Assembly: GCF_963678635.1 (NCBI RefSeq)
Contig: NC_087068.1
Location: 8,936,027 to 8,996,026 of the forward strand
DNA: 60,000 nucleotides
Source: Symsagittifera roscoffensis
Taxonomy: Eukaryota > Xenacoelomorpha > Acoela > Convolutidae
Direction of reading: 5' to 3'
Shown: in pieces, positions 44,886-54,289 of the stretch
Position numbering within the stretch: the stretch's first letter is position 1
Layout: the number at the start of each line of letters is the position of its first letter
Program-made: the position numbers and the translations under genes
Notes under the pieces: generated by a model
Told to the model about the DNA's origin: nothing
Databases searched by the model: none
What the model saw: only the letters and a program-made list of their open reading frames with translations

Positions 44886-44945
44886 GGGTAATACTTGAGT
44901 TGGTAAGGTAATTCTTGAGTTGGTAAGGTAATTCTTGAGCTGGTT
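44886..44945 (+). repeat. 20-21 bp triplicate just upstream of the SGNH frame
   Basis: Three direct repeats of 'TAATNCTTGAGTTGGTAAGG' type, the third ending GAGCTGGTTAAC. Two contain the donor-like TTG|GTAAGGT. Confidence 0.8.
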
Positions 44946-44979
44946 AACATCTACCTATATACATCCCGAAGTTGCAAAA

Positions 44980-47900
44980 ATGGCAGACCGATTCTGGAAC
45001 TCCGTGCCCGCGGCTCTGAAGAAGCCCACTCTTGACGAGCTGTACAGACGCTTGAGGGACCTGGACTACACCCAGATAGACGAGAGAATGGCGGTGATGC
45101 TGAATGCGATCCTCCAGTTGGAGGACCAGGGTGAGTGCAGGGAGTCTGCGACGGAGGCTGTCTTGATGGTCGGCTACACCACCGAGGGCATATCAAATCG
45201 AGAACAGACCAGATGGTTATCTTGGAATGCGGATGGAGGAGTAAGGGGCTTTGACTTGGCAAGAAATCCTGGCCTGAGTAACAACACCGAACACGGCGCA
45301 GGAGAGTTTCCGCTACCGACGAGACCAACAGCAAGATCCACAGGCCAGAGCTCGAGTAAGGTGCCGTCGATGTCGCGAGCGCAACAGACGACAGAGGCAT
45401 ATCCGGATCTGGGGGTTCTAAAGAAAGAGCTCGAGAAGGCGCTGAAGGAAAGGAATAAAGCGAACCTCGATCGGGATCAGGCGAAGCTGGACAGGGAGAA
45501 GCTTCAGCTGGAGAGAGACCAGGCAGTCGACGAGCGAGATCAGACGTCGAAATTACTTGAGATGCTAAGGGCTGAACATCAGCAGGAGCTGAGGGTGCGG
45601 GAGAACGTCGCAAATCGTGATCAACTGAAGTCGGAGTTGGAAAGGATAGAACAGCGACAACGCGAGCTTGACGCACAGAAGGGAGCCAGGTCAAACGAAC
45701 GAGTGGTGACCAGCTCGAGGCCAGAGTCGCGCATGGAGGTGGATGAAGCTCCCAGGGCTAGAGGACGGTTCAACCTTGACCGCGAGGCCAGAGAACACAT
45801 GAGCGAAGGGTTAGAGGTCTGGATACCGAATGACGTGACGCCTTCCTTGCGCAACCTAGAGACACAACCTGTACGTCCTCTGATGGATGTGGTGTTACCA
45901 GGATATACCCCAACCTCGACCTCGAGTGGCAGTCAGGTGAGTGGCGCCTCATCGCGCCTGAAGGAGCTAGGCGAGAAATTGCAGCAGCAGAGTCGTGAAA
46001 GATCGACAAGGCCAGAGCTTCCCCCAACTTGGAGGGAACAGCCGGTCAGGAATGTCGTGATCGCAAGCTATAAGAAGAATACAGAAGGGAACTACCACAG
46101 GCACAATCGGCTGGACTGGAGTGCGGAACAGGGAGCCAGGAGGGACTGCTTCCATGACGCAGCCTGGGTGGAGTATCTAGCGCCACCTCGTGTGCCAGAG
46201 GGTGCAGTTCACCTAATTATAGGGGATAGCCTGGTGCGGGTGTTGACCCAGATACGGTCCCATTGGCAGACAGGAGTCTTGAGTTTCGCTGGAGCTGCCA
46301 CGCCACAGATGTTGGCAACCCTGGACATGCTAGGGATGACCAAAGTTTACACAGTGACCCTGATGGTTGGGACCAACGACGTGTCAAGGGGAGAAGCGAG
46401 GAAAGTAGCGAGGCTATGCGACAAGATGAGCTGCCTTCTTGAGGAACTGAGGATCCAGATGGACCCCATCCTGCTGACGGTATGCACGGTCCCCTACAAC
46501 ATGATGTTTGATCAGCACGCCCTAGAGATGAACCAGAAGGTGCGGAGCCTGAACAAGATGATCCGAGACATACACCGGAAGAGTGTGCTTCCTCTCAGGC
46601 TGTTGGACATAGCAGAACGTATGGAGAAAAAGGGATTCCCTGAAGACACCTCAAAAGATGGAATCCATTTCGATAGGCCAAGGGGAGCGGAGTGGCTGAA
46701 CGACGTCTTCCAGGAACACATTAACACGCTAGAGGCGGACCTGCTGGAGACAGCCCAATTCACTTTAGGACCACCTCCCAACCCACCATTCCTTGCCTCG
46801 AGGGCCTTGGCTGGTCGCTTGGGAGCGAGAGTTGATACTAGAGACAGTTCAAGGAGCAATCAGACCCGATTGCAGAGTGCCACGCCAATGGAGTCGGAGG
46901 AGGTAGAGTCATCAACACCTCCGGGCTCGGCGATGTCCTCTGTGGTGGTGGCAGATGGCAGGAGAGAAAAGAAGTCTATGGAGACTGCCCGCTTGAGATA
47001 TCCTGAGAAGGTGAAGGAACTGGATCTAGAGAGTTTGGAATGCAGACGAGAGTTGGCGGAAACCCTGGGTATCGAACGAGTGTCGCACGAGGATTTGAAT
47101 AGACATCATTGCATAGACTGGTTGAAAGCTCACGAAGCGCACTTCTCGAGAGCGAAGTTAATGGAGACCACAGACCTGACTGGAATTCCCACAAAAACGA
47201 TCATGGGACCCATTAACTACAGGCCTCTCAAACTGTTGGGGGGTCCTGGACTTATAACAGAACCTCCCAAGCACCGAACTGGCATCGCTAGGATCAGGTT
47301 GGCAACCCCGGCGCAGTTAAAGGTGGTAGACAAGCTACTCAATCCGGGGGGAATGGAATTGCCTGATGCCGCTTACGAAGGTCCGAAGTTGGCAGAAGAT
47401 CCCAGGTACGGGAAGCCCTGTGGTGGCACCCAACTGGCCAAAACTCTGGCAGTTTATGATAGAGCAGATCCAGCTGCTGCAAGAGTAGTCATTGTGGCGG
47501 GATCGGACTTCGAAGGAACGTCTCCCAAGTTGTTCTGGCCGGAGACTCTGGTATACTCCTTGCCAGGAGCCGAATTGAACCAGATGTTGACTCTAGTGGT
47601 GGCAATAAAGTCGGAGATGCCCTGTGAACCTGAGCTGCTAATGTTTGCAGGAATGAATGATCACCTGCACGCGATGGGACTTCTTGAGCAACTGAAGGGC
47701 AAAGAGATTCCGACATCAAGGAAGATATGGGAGGCTATTCAGGCGTTATTTGCGGCGATGAATGAGGTACAAGAGAACGTAGCCTCGAGATTTGGGTCCA
47801 AGACGAAGGTGGTCTTTACCACATCCCCAGGATACGCAAATATGCCACCCGCCCTACAATTCGTGTACGCGGTCTTGATCCTGATAGCAGAAGGGAGTGA

Positions 47901-48468
47901 ATGGCGGATTCTGATGGCAGCCCCCAATCGAGAGCTGGAGCCATTGAACTTGAGGCTTTACAAATCAGAATTGCCGGCGGCATGGGCTGACATATTTCAT
48001 GCACTGAGGGGCTTTTACGGACTGGCCGACGTCCTGATTGTATTGGATGAGGTACTCTTGCTAGAGATATCGAACTTTGCTAGACAACTCAAGTTCAGCC
48101 CAGTCATCGGGGACGACCACCCGGCGATAAACCAGTTGACGGCCAGCCTGTGGTTCCGGAGTATGGATGTGAAAGTCGCAAATTCCACCAGCAGGACTAG
48201 AGGTCCCAGCAACGAGAGAAGAAATGTGGTCGAGACGGAGAAACAGTTAGAATCGATGAAATATCGCTTGACTCAAGAGAATGGCTGGTGGCCATTCCTG
48301 ACACCAAGGCTGGAGAACGTCACGAATAAGACGAGGGAGGAAGCACCACTCCTCGTGAAACAAATCTGGAGTTTTCTAGAGAAGCAACTGGAGCTAGCTG
48401 AAACGAGAGACATGACGGTGGTTAGATTTGTCTCGGCCGCCAATGAAGTGACGATTGGAGGATTTTAG
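44980..48468 (+). CDS. SGNH-hydrolase protein with second degenerate SGNH domain
   Basis: 1162 residues from the ATG at 44980 (MADRFWNSVPAALKK) to TAG 48466-48468. The open frame extends 45 bases further upstream without an ATG. Residues about 130-245 form a charged coiled coil with repeated 'RDQAKLDRE/LERDQAVDE' phrases. Residues about 408-590 are an SGNH/GDSL hydrolase domain: block I IIGDSLV (Ser417), block II Gly438 in 'SFAGAATPQ', block III MVGTNDV (Asn466), block V KDGIHF (Asp560, His563). The full catalytic set is present. The family cleaves esters, and similar esterases occur in CR1-type LINE ORF1 proteins. Residues about 835-1060 repeat the same order in weaker form (VIVAGSDFEG, MFAGMNDHL near 893, VIGDDHPA near 1045), suggesting a duplicated, catalytically altered SGNH domain. 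No signal peptide or transmembrane segment is seen, so it does not look like an envelope protein. Role in the element is unknown. Confidence 0.85.
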   Translation: MADRFWNSVPAALKKPTLDELYRRLRDLDYTQIDERMAVMLNAILQLEDQGECRESATEAVLMVGYTTEGISNREQTRWLSWNADGGVRGFDLARNPGLSNNTEHGAGEFPLPTRPTARSTGQSSSKVPSMSRAQQTTEAYPDLGVLKKELEKALKERNKANLDRDQAKLDREKLQLERDQAVDERDQTSKLLEMLRAEHQQELRVRENVANRDQLKSELERIEQRQRELDAQKGARSNERVVTSSRPESRMEVDEAPRARGRFNLDREAREHMSEGLEVWIPNDVTPSLRNLETQPVRPLMDVVLPGYTPTSTSSGSQVSGASSRLKELGEKLQQQSRERSTRPELPPTWREQPVRNVVIASYKKNTEGNYHRHNRLDWSAEQGARRDCFHDAAWVEYLAPPRVPEGAVHLIIGDSLVRVLTQIRSHWQTGVLSFAGAATPQMLATLDMLGMTKVYTVTLMVGTNDVSRGEARKVARLCDKMSCLLEELRIQMDPILLTVCTVPYNMMFDQHALEMNQKVRSLNKMIRDIHRKSVLPLRLLDIAERMEKKGFPEDTSKDGIHFDRPRGAEWLNDVFQEHINTLEADLLETAQFTLGPPPNPPFLASRALAGRLGARVDTRDSSRSNQTRLQSATPMESEEVESSTPPGSAMSSVVVADGRREKKSMETARLRYPEKVKELDLESLECRRELAETLGIERVSHEDLNRHHCIDWLKAHEAHFSRAKLMETTDLTGIPTKTIMGPINYRPLKLLGGPGLITEPPKHRTGIARIRLATPAQLKVVDKLLNPGGMELPDAAYEGPKLAEDPRYGKPCGGTQLAKTLAVYDRADPAAARVVIVAGSDFEGTSPKLFWPETLVYSLPGAELNQMLTLVVAIKSEMPCEPELLMFAGMNDHLHAMGLLEQLKGKEIPTSRKIWEAIQALFAAMNEVQENVASRFGSKTKVVFTTSPGYANMPPALQFVYAVLILIAEGSEWRILMAAPNRELEPLNLRLYKSELPAAWADIFHALRGFYGLADVLIVLDEVLLLEISNFARQLKFSPVIGDDHPAINQLTASLWFRSMDVKVANSTSRTRGPSNERRNVVETEKQLESMKYRLTQENGWWPFLTPRLENVTNKTREEAPLLVKQIWSFLEKQLELAETRDMTVVRFVSAANEVTIGGF
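48466..48468 (+). promoter_or_regulatory. In-frame UAG between the third and fourth frames
   Basis: Context TTT-TAG-AGA-GAG, close to TTC-TAG-AAA-GAA at 42003. The reading frame continues open for 1796 codons. The first ATG after it (48616) is about 150 bases downstream, inside a hydrophobic segment. A small CGCC/GGCG hairpin begins about 8 bases after the UAG. Confidence 0.6.
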
Positions 48469-51400
48469 AGAGAGCACGCCAACGGCGAATTGAAGACTAG
48501 GAGAGATTACGAGATTCTCAAGTTCTTGAGTCCTTGCTGGGAGAGAGAATTCTTGGCAGGAGTGTTCGGCACCACGGCGACTATCTTCGGAGCCTTCGTA
48601 CAGGAAATACTGGGCATGTCCATCAGCCTGCTCTTGGCCCTGTATTTGGTTTACCCCAGATACTTGTTCAACATGGGCCCAGCATACATGTTTAGTCGAG
48701 GAGTGGAGACACTTCGAGTTGATGGGTATCTGGCACTAGTACTCTTGACCCATGGGGAATTGGTATCGTTTCATCGGTTAATGGAATATGGAGAACCTCT
48801 GTCTATGGGGAGAGTCCACACGAGCATTGAAACCAGCTCCTACAAGTGTGCCGCAGGGTTGAAGACACTGCTGGTGCAATACCTCATGATGCAGAATCGA
48901 TACATGACGGGTGAAGATGAGAACCCAACCTCGAGAGAAGAATGGGAGAAGGCGAACAGAGGGATGCCTCTGTTGACGGACCTGTGCCTGGCAATGAGGT
49001 CGGACCCAATGGGGATAATCCGAGGTCTAGAGGAGGTGGTGACCTGCATCTATGGTCCAGCAGTGACGTACGCGTTTCCAGACCCCCTGGTGATAACGTA
49101 TCGTCACTCGGTGACGCACTTGAGTCTCATCAGCGTACTGGATGGTACAGCGCTGAATTGGTGTCAGCAGGAGGTGCTCAGGGCGCGTATGAGCAACACG
49201 GTACTCTTCGGAAAAGTGAAAGATGCCGAGATGATGGTGTGCAACTTCAGGGGACAAATGCAATGTAGAATGGGAGGCAAGCGAGAGGGCCCCATTGAAA
49301 TGTATCCAAAGTTTTGGAACCTAAACCCATTGACGGCCAACGGACGAGAAGTCTTGAGAATCTCCGCCTGGAAGGAGTGCTTTGCACTAGTCAAGAGGGA
49401 GCTGGAGGCCATAATGGAGAAAGAAATCCTACCAGCCACCATGCCTGAGTTCCCGACAGTCAGGAGGATGACCTTGGGAATGAATAGTCCCTTGGTGGTT
49501 CCCTCCATAATGGCGAAGATGATGACGGAGGAAACGCAGAGGCATTTCACGGATGGCTGGGATCCCCTGTTCATCGGCTACACGGCGGCAGTCTACTTCC
49601 ACACCAGCGAGAGGAAGGTAAATTCGTGGACGACGCAAGCGAAAAAGAGTAGAGGTTCGCAGCCCCCTGGATATGAGGTGCGGAAAGTCTTGAGGACTCT
49701 TGAGAAGGAAGGACTTGAGAATATGCTACCCATATGGGATGATGGCAGGATGATCGTGATGGAGGGACACGTCGCATTGGTGGACGAAATGAAATTTGCC
49801 ACGAGAAAATACAAGGCACCCTATGGCTTGGAACAAGTAGAAGTGACACAGGAGGGAACAGAACTAGATGCAGCAGGTCAACTGCATGTAGCCCTGACGG
49901 AATATAAAAAGCTGGATCCTACGACACCGTCACCACTGTCTGTAGACACGCCTGGAGACAAGAGGAGTGGACCCGTTGAGGATCGATTCAAAAGAATTCT
50001 CGAGAGAAGAAGAAATGAATCAGAGGAAGAGAGTATGGATGAAACTCTCAGTGAAGCTGGAGAAGACATGGAGGTGGGGAATACACCTGAACCAGGGCCA
50101 TCAGGGGAGGAACTCACCACTCAAGAGCTGTTGAAAGACTTGAGCGAAGAGAATTGGGCAGATACTGCCACACCACCTCTGAACCCGTCCCCGCGGAAGA
50201 ACCTAGAGTTGCCATTGGCAGGTGAGACCTTCAATATGGGGATGTTACTCTTGAGCTCGGAGGAAAGGGAGAAGAACACGTTCGAAGGGAACAGGGACAT
50301 ATTCTTGGGATCTCTCGAGGATGACGCTTGGCAGGAATTCCTGGGGGAATTCAATCGAGAAGTGGGCAGCGAGACGACGCTGGACAAGTTCAAGAAGGAA
50401 CTGTGGGACGCAGTAGTGAGATTCGGGGAACCGCTCCTGATAGGAACGGGCCTGGATGAGAAAGCAAGAAAAGAGCTGCTGAACAAGCTAGTGGAGCTGA
50501 GGAACGCACGATCGAAGACTAGAAAAGAGAAATGTGAGGACAGCTCTACTCTGAAACAAAAAACTGTGGATAAAATGGTTGATGATATAAAAAGGGATAA
50601 GGTTGGGACTAGTAATATGATTAAGAGTACTAATATCCTTGAGGCTCGAGCAGGGGGGAGGCAAGAGTTGGAAGGAGTGGATGGAGAGGTCGAATCAATG
50701 ATGATAGCCACAACACCCTCGAGCAGAGATGTGAAGACTCGCAAGAGGAAGAGAGAAGTGGAAGGATGGGGTAGTCCTTCAGTGGATGCTGTTTCGGAAG
50801 GAAACTTGAGAGAGACGGCGCCCATCGTTTTGGCCCGATGCAAGACGGCGGCATACAAGAACAGCTCGGAGCTCAGGAAACCACTTGAAGTAGAAAAGGA
50901 AATAGAGGTTTCCACCAGTTCGACGTCAGAAGAAGAATTCAAGCCTCAGAAGGTAAACGTGAAGAGAGGTTCAACGAACGGACAGGTAGGGGAAGTGGAG
51001 ATCGGCAAAGAATGGATCTCGAAGGCACATCAGGACATGGGCAAACAAGTGACGAGTGATCCATTGGAGAGGAACAAGACGAGGAACACTTCCCGGACGT
51101 GGTGGGTGGCCCTCGAAGCATTGAAGGAAATGGAGGACTGCTTGAAGAAGTTGGACAGTGGAATAGCTCGCAGGCGACGCAATTGGGCCACCCAGCAAAA
51201 AGCCGAGGTTAATAAGATAGAGATGGCAAGTCATCTGAAGAGGTCCTGGCAGAGTTTGTTGAAGGATCATTTTGAAGAGGCGATGAGGACATCCTCATCA
51301 GCACCGCCACTAATGGCGAATCCCTTCGTTAGAACTGCGGGACAATTAATGTTCACCTGGAGTCTGGTGGGAATAGAGTTGGAGACATTGACCTCGTATG

Positions 51401-53859
51401 ACAGGCTGAAGTTGGGAAGCAAGAAGCTAGAGGTGTATCAGGCACTGATGCAACACGTGGCCAGGGACAATTCAGGCTTGAGCCTGGCTAGAAGAAAAGA
51501 TGCCACATGTTTCTTGAGATGGATAATGTCAATGATGTCTGATAGCACCATCCTGGCATGCCACCAGAGAGCAAGTGGAAGTAAAACCATGGAGAAAAGA
51601 GTCTCAACGATCATCTTGAACGTATATCAGAGTACAGGAATAGAGAAAGAAGATGGTTCCAGACTATCCTTAGAGAACCATCGAAAGCTGGACGAGGTAC
51701 GGAGGTTCTCTAATAAGAAGTTCGAGGAAGAACATGATGTTCACCGTAACCTGGCCTCGTCAGAACAGTACTCGAGACTCAGTGAGAAGGGGGAATACCA
51801 ATATGTGTCTGGAGTGATGGGAATAGCCTACAATCCCTTCTTAGCCTCGGAAGCTGGAGGAGCCCACAGAAACCATGAGGTAGCGGAGCTACTGAAGTTT
51901 TGGACAGAAAGAATAATGGAGATAGACGCGGTGGAAAAAGAGGGGCCGAGCCTGGGCCTGATTCTTGAGAAAACACCAGAGGTGATAAGCATACCGCGCT
52001 CAAACAAGAGAGTTGAAGTGAACATGGGCGGTGGAAATGGCTTGTTAACCACGAACTTGGGAGTGATATGGAAGCTACTAAGACCCTCCTGGTGTCCACA
52101 TCCCCATGCAAGTCTAATCGAGGAAACCACAGAGCGAGTGAGGTTAGCACCAACGGAAGATGAAGATCTGGCGAAGTTGAGTGTGCTACATAAGCTAATC
52201 ACGCCCCAGATGCAAGAGCCAAGCGAAAGGACGAGCGACCCCGGGTCAGCAAAGAAATTGGAGCCGGGTAGCTGTCTGGATTCGACGTGTGGGAACGGAG
52301 AGCACATCTGCGATGGACGGTCATGCGTCAGAATACTGTCGTTTCAAAAAGAAGACCTGGTCACTTGGTTCGAAGACATCACAGAAAGGGAGAAAAGTGA
52401 AGTGCAAATAATAGCGGAATGTTACGCGAGAACCACGGTGAATATAGCGACAGCTCTCGGATTCTTCTCGAGAATGTGTGGTCTGCAGGCACTGGAGAGA
52501 CTGGAGTCTGAACATCATTTAGTGACGGCGTTGAGCGTAGAATCATGGCCCGGGGTGTTGCAGGTGACTCAAAAACACATCCGGAGCTGGAAGGTTGGTC
52601 TTGAGGCGGAAATGGGATTTCCCATGAGCGAAGCTTATGGCTTGCCATTGAACGCGAAATCGCTGATAGGGTCAATGATGGCCAACTTGTGCGGAAGTCA
52701 CTACCCGCTACACATGGCGATGGTGGAAGTGTCCAGCCAGAGAATACTGGTGGACAAGGCCTTCTCAGTGCCCAAGTGCGTGAGGTTGGCTCGGATGTCG
52801 CATCACTCGCACAAGTTGTTGAGAAAAATCAAAGGGACAGTACCAAAAGAATTGAGAGATGACTTAAGCGAAATCTGGGGAGAAGATCTTCTGAAGTTGG
52901 AAAGAGAAAACACGAGCGATCACGAGAGACAAAACGTGATCGGGAAACCTGTGGGAAGTACTCCGAACCTGGAAGACAACGACACGATGCACGAGAAAAT
53001 GATGGAGCTTGAGCCTCTCTTGGAAGCCTCAGGGGAGCGTAATCTCAGGAGCATTGAGATCTCTCATGGGGAATGCCCATGCCACTGTTTGGCACAAACG
53101 GTGTGGTATCCAGATCACAAGAACCTTTGCATGGTGTGGGATGTGGAAGAGATTCGGTCGATCGGACTACCGGATCACCGGCAGAAGGTGACGCTCTTAG
53201 TAGTGAGTACGATGTTAGCTCTGAGATGGATAGAAGAGAATATAACGAAGTATCGGGAGGCGACGAAGCCAACGGCTGAGTCAATATACGCGATAGACTA
53301 CAGCAGGAGACTCGAGTTGTTTGAGACTGCGTGCAAAGTATTCGCCATACCGACGGAAGTCAGGCACGTATGGAGTCGCTTGAGGTACTTTCCATGGTTT
53401 CGGGCGACACTGACGTCTTGGTTGTACATGACAACGAAAGATCACATGAGAAAACATCAAAAAGAGTATCGACAGTTCCAGGCCGAGATTGGGCCGGAAG
53501 CTTTCAAGAGACCCCTGCTAACCCATCGTAATGCGATCACGACGGGATGGAAAAGAGTGGGGAAGATGTCTAGAGACAATACCAAAGCGAGGGAGTCGAT
53601 ACTAGAGGAAGACCTGGCGAAGAACGTGAGCTTGAGCCTGCACAACTCCTTTTGCTTGAACCGAGAAGCTAGGGTGAAGGCACTACCCAACCAAGCAAAG
53701 AGATTGCAGGAGCAGAGAGAATGGATGCGATCCTATGAACAGCTGAAGGCTTGGGAGGAGATTGTGATTAGTTCCGATGATGAAGAGGAACTGTTGAGAC
53801 AGTTTGCCGCATCTAGCACTTCAGGATGCAGTACCTCCAAGGCGAAGAGTACGAGATGA
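48469..53859 (+). CDS. Unrecognised very large retrotransposon protein
   Basis: 1796 codons, same frame as the SGNH protein after one UAG, ending TGA; no ATG in the first 49 codons. I do not recognise any domain. Visible features: a hydrophobic stretch near the beginning (about residues 30-70, 'TTATIFGAFVQ' then 'ISLLLALYLVYP') that could be one or two membrane helices. A folded-looking region follows to about 470. A Glu/Ser-rich disordered stretch lies at about 490-560. A basic nuclear-localisation-like KTRKRKREVE is near 760. A Cys/His cluster C-x4-C-x6-C-x4-C lies at about 52272-52327, and a second is 'ECPCHC' with downstream His and Cys at about 53070-53130; either could bind zinc. A Trp/Arg-rich helical region and an acidic end follow. 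Length and intactness argue for selection. It could be a fusion product with the SGNH protein of about 2960 residues. Confidence 0.75.
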   Translation, partial: REHANGELKTRRDYEILKFLSPCWEREFLAGVFGTTATIFGAFVQEILGMSISLLLALYLVYPRYLFNMGPAYMFSRGVETLRVDGYLALVLLTHGELVSFHRLMEYGEPLSMGRVHTSIETSSYKCAAGLKTLLVQYLMMQNRYMTGEDENPTSREEWEKANRGMPLLTDLCLAMRSDPMGIIRGLEEVVTCIYGPAVTYAFPDPLVITYRHSVTHLSLISVLDGTALNWCQQEVLRARMSNTVLFGKVKDAEMMVCNFRGQMQCRMGGKREGPIEMYPKFWNLNPLTANGREVLRISAWKECFALVKRELEAIMEKEILPATMPEFPTVRRMTLGMNSPLVVPSIMAKMMTEETQRHFTDGWDPLFIGYTAAVYFHTSERKVNSWTTQAKKSRGSQPPGYEVRKVLRTLEKEGLENMLPIWDDGRMIVMEGHVALVDEMKFATRKYKAPYGLEQVEVTQEGTELDAAGQLHVALTEYKKLDPTTPSPLSVDTPGDKRSGPVEDRFKRILERRRNESEEESMDETLSEAGEDMEVGNTPEPGPSGEELTTQELLKDLSEENWADTATPPLNPSPRKNLELPLAGETFNMGMLLLSSEEREKNTFEGNRDIFLGSLEDDAWQEFLGEFNREVGSETTLDKFKKELWDAVVRFGEPLLIGTGLDEKARKELLNKLVELRNARSKTRKEKCEDSSTLKQKTVDKMVDDIKRDKVGTSNMIKSTNILEARAGGRQELEGVDGEVESMMIATTPSSRDVKTRKRKREVEGWGSPSVDAVSEGNLRETAPIVLARCKTAAYKNSSELRKPLEVEKEIEVSTSSTSEEEFKPQKVNVKRGSTNGQVGEVEIGKEWISKAHQDMGKQVTSDPLERNKTRNTSRTWWVALEALKEMEDCLKKLDSGIARRRRNWATQQKAEVNKIEMASHLKRSWQSLLKDHFEEAMRTSSSAPPLMANPFVRTAGQLMFTWSLVGIELETLTSYDRLKLGSKKLEVYQALMQHVARDNSGLSLARRKDATCFLRWIMSMMSDSTILACHQRASGSKTMEKRVSTIILNVYQSTGIEKEDGSRLSLENHRKLDEVRRFSNKKFEEEHDVHRNLASSEQYSRLSEKGEYQYVSGVMGIAYNPFLASEAGGAHRNHEVAELLKFWTERIMEIDAVEKEGPSLGLILEKTPEVISIPRSNKRVEVNMGGGNGLLTTNLGVIWKLLRPSWCPHPHASLIEETTERVRLAPTEDEDLAKLSVLHKLITPQMQEPSERTSDPGSAKKLEPGSCLDSTCGNGEHICDGRSCVRILSFQKEDLVTWFEDITEREKSEVQIIAECYARTTVNIATALGFFSRMCGLQALERLESEHHLVTALSVESWPGVLQVTQKHIRSWKVGLEAEMGFPMSEAYGLPLNAKSLIGSMMANLCGSHYPLHMAMVEVSSQRILVDKAFSVPKCVRLARMSHHSHKLLRKIKGTVPKELRDDLSEIWGEDLLKLERENTSDHERQNVIGKPVGSTPNLEDNDTMHEKMMELEPLLEASGERNLRSIEISHGECPCHCLAQTVWYPDHKNLCMVWDVEEIRSIGLPDHRQKVTLLVVSTMLALRWIEENITKYREATKPTAESIYAIDYSRRLELFETACKVFAIPTEVRHVWSRLRYFPWFRATLTSWLYMTTKDHMRKHQKEYRQFQAEIGPEAFKRPLLTHRNAITTGWKRVGKMSRDNTKARESILEEDLAKNVSLSLHNSFCLNREARVKALPNQAKRLQEQREWMRSYEQLKAWEEIVISSDDEEELLRQFAASSTSGCSTSKAKSTR

Positions 53860-54289
53860 ATGGGCAAATCGGATGGATCTTGAGTCTTGAGAGGGAAGGG
53901 GGGCTTGAGCGTGGATCCGAGTGAAACTTGGATTCACGAAAAAGAAATTTTAACAAAGCAAATATTGTTACTAATATACTATATTTATTATATAAATCGA
54001 AATGCTGCATGACAATTTCCTGATTGAATAGGACAAAAGAGATTTTAAAATGATTCGTTTGAAAAGCGAAAATTCAAGGGTGCAGGTGTATGCAGATTTT
54101 GGTTGCTGTTTAGCAATAGCGTGAAAATTTTAAATGGCTGTGAATTTTGGGGTGTAGATAAGCTTAAATCTGCTGCAAACTTCTGTAAATGACCACTGGC
54201 ACTGTATCTTGAGCAACACTCGGTTTTTCTGGGACTCACTGGCAGAAGACAGCGCGCGATGAGGACATCGATCTCGAGTCCGGGGAGTA
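53860..54289 (+). other. Retrotransposon 3' untranslated region
   Basis: 430 bases, AT-rich. A purine run AGAGGGAAGGGGGG at about 53890-53903 would make a good polypurine tract but lies about 390 bases from the 3' LTR. Directly before the LTR there is only CCGGGGAGTA. Confidence 0.7.

Larger units (their letters stand above)
44457..44979 (+). other. Spacer between polymerase and SGNH modules
   Basis: 523 bases without ORF, AT-richer than the coding parts. It holds a strong 3' splice-site signal (44734-44747) and, just before the second module, three copies of a 20-21 base repeat (about 44886-44945). No internal promoter is recognised. Confidence 0.7.

Noticed and set aside
42003-48468. UAG reassigned as a sense codon in this organism
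   Set aside because: The reductase gene and the glycosyltransferase exons end at TAG where the protein family ends, so UAG acts as a stop here.
50121-50942. 273-residue antisense frame, with similar antisense frames at 39305-40009, 36749-37366 and 43727-44356
   Set aside because: Shadows of the strongly coding plus-strand retrotransposon frames; Ser/Leu-rich products without domains.
44980-53859. Envelope glycoprotein in the second module
   Set aside because: No signal peptide, furin-like site, fusion peptide or C-terminal anchor; SGNH domains and Cys/His clusters do not fit an envelope.
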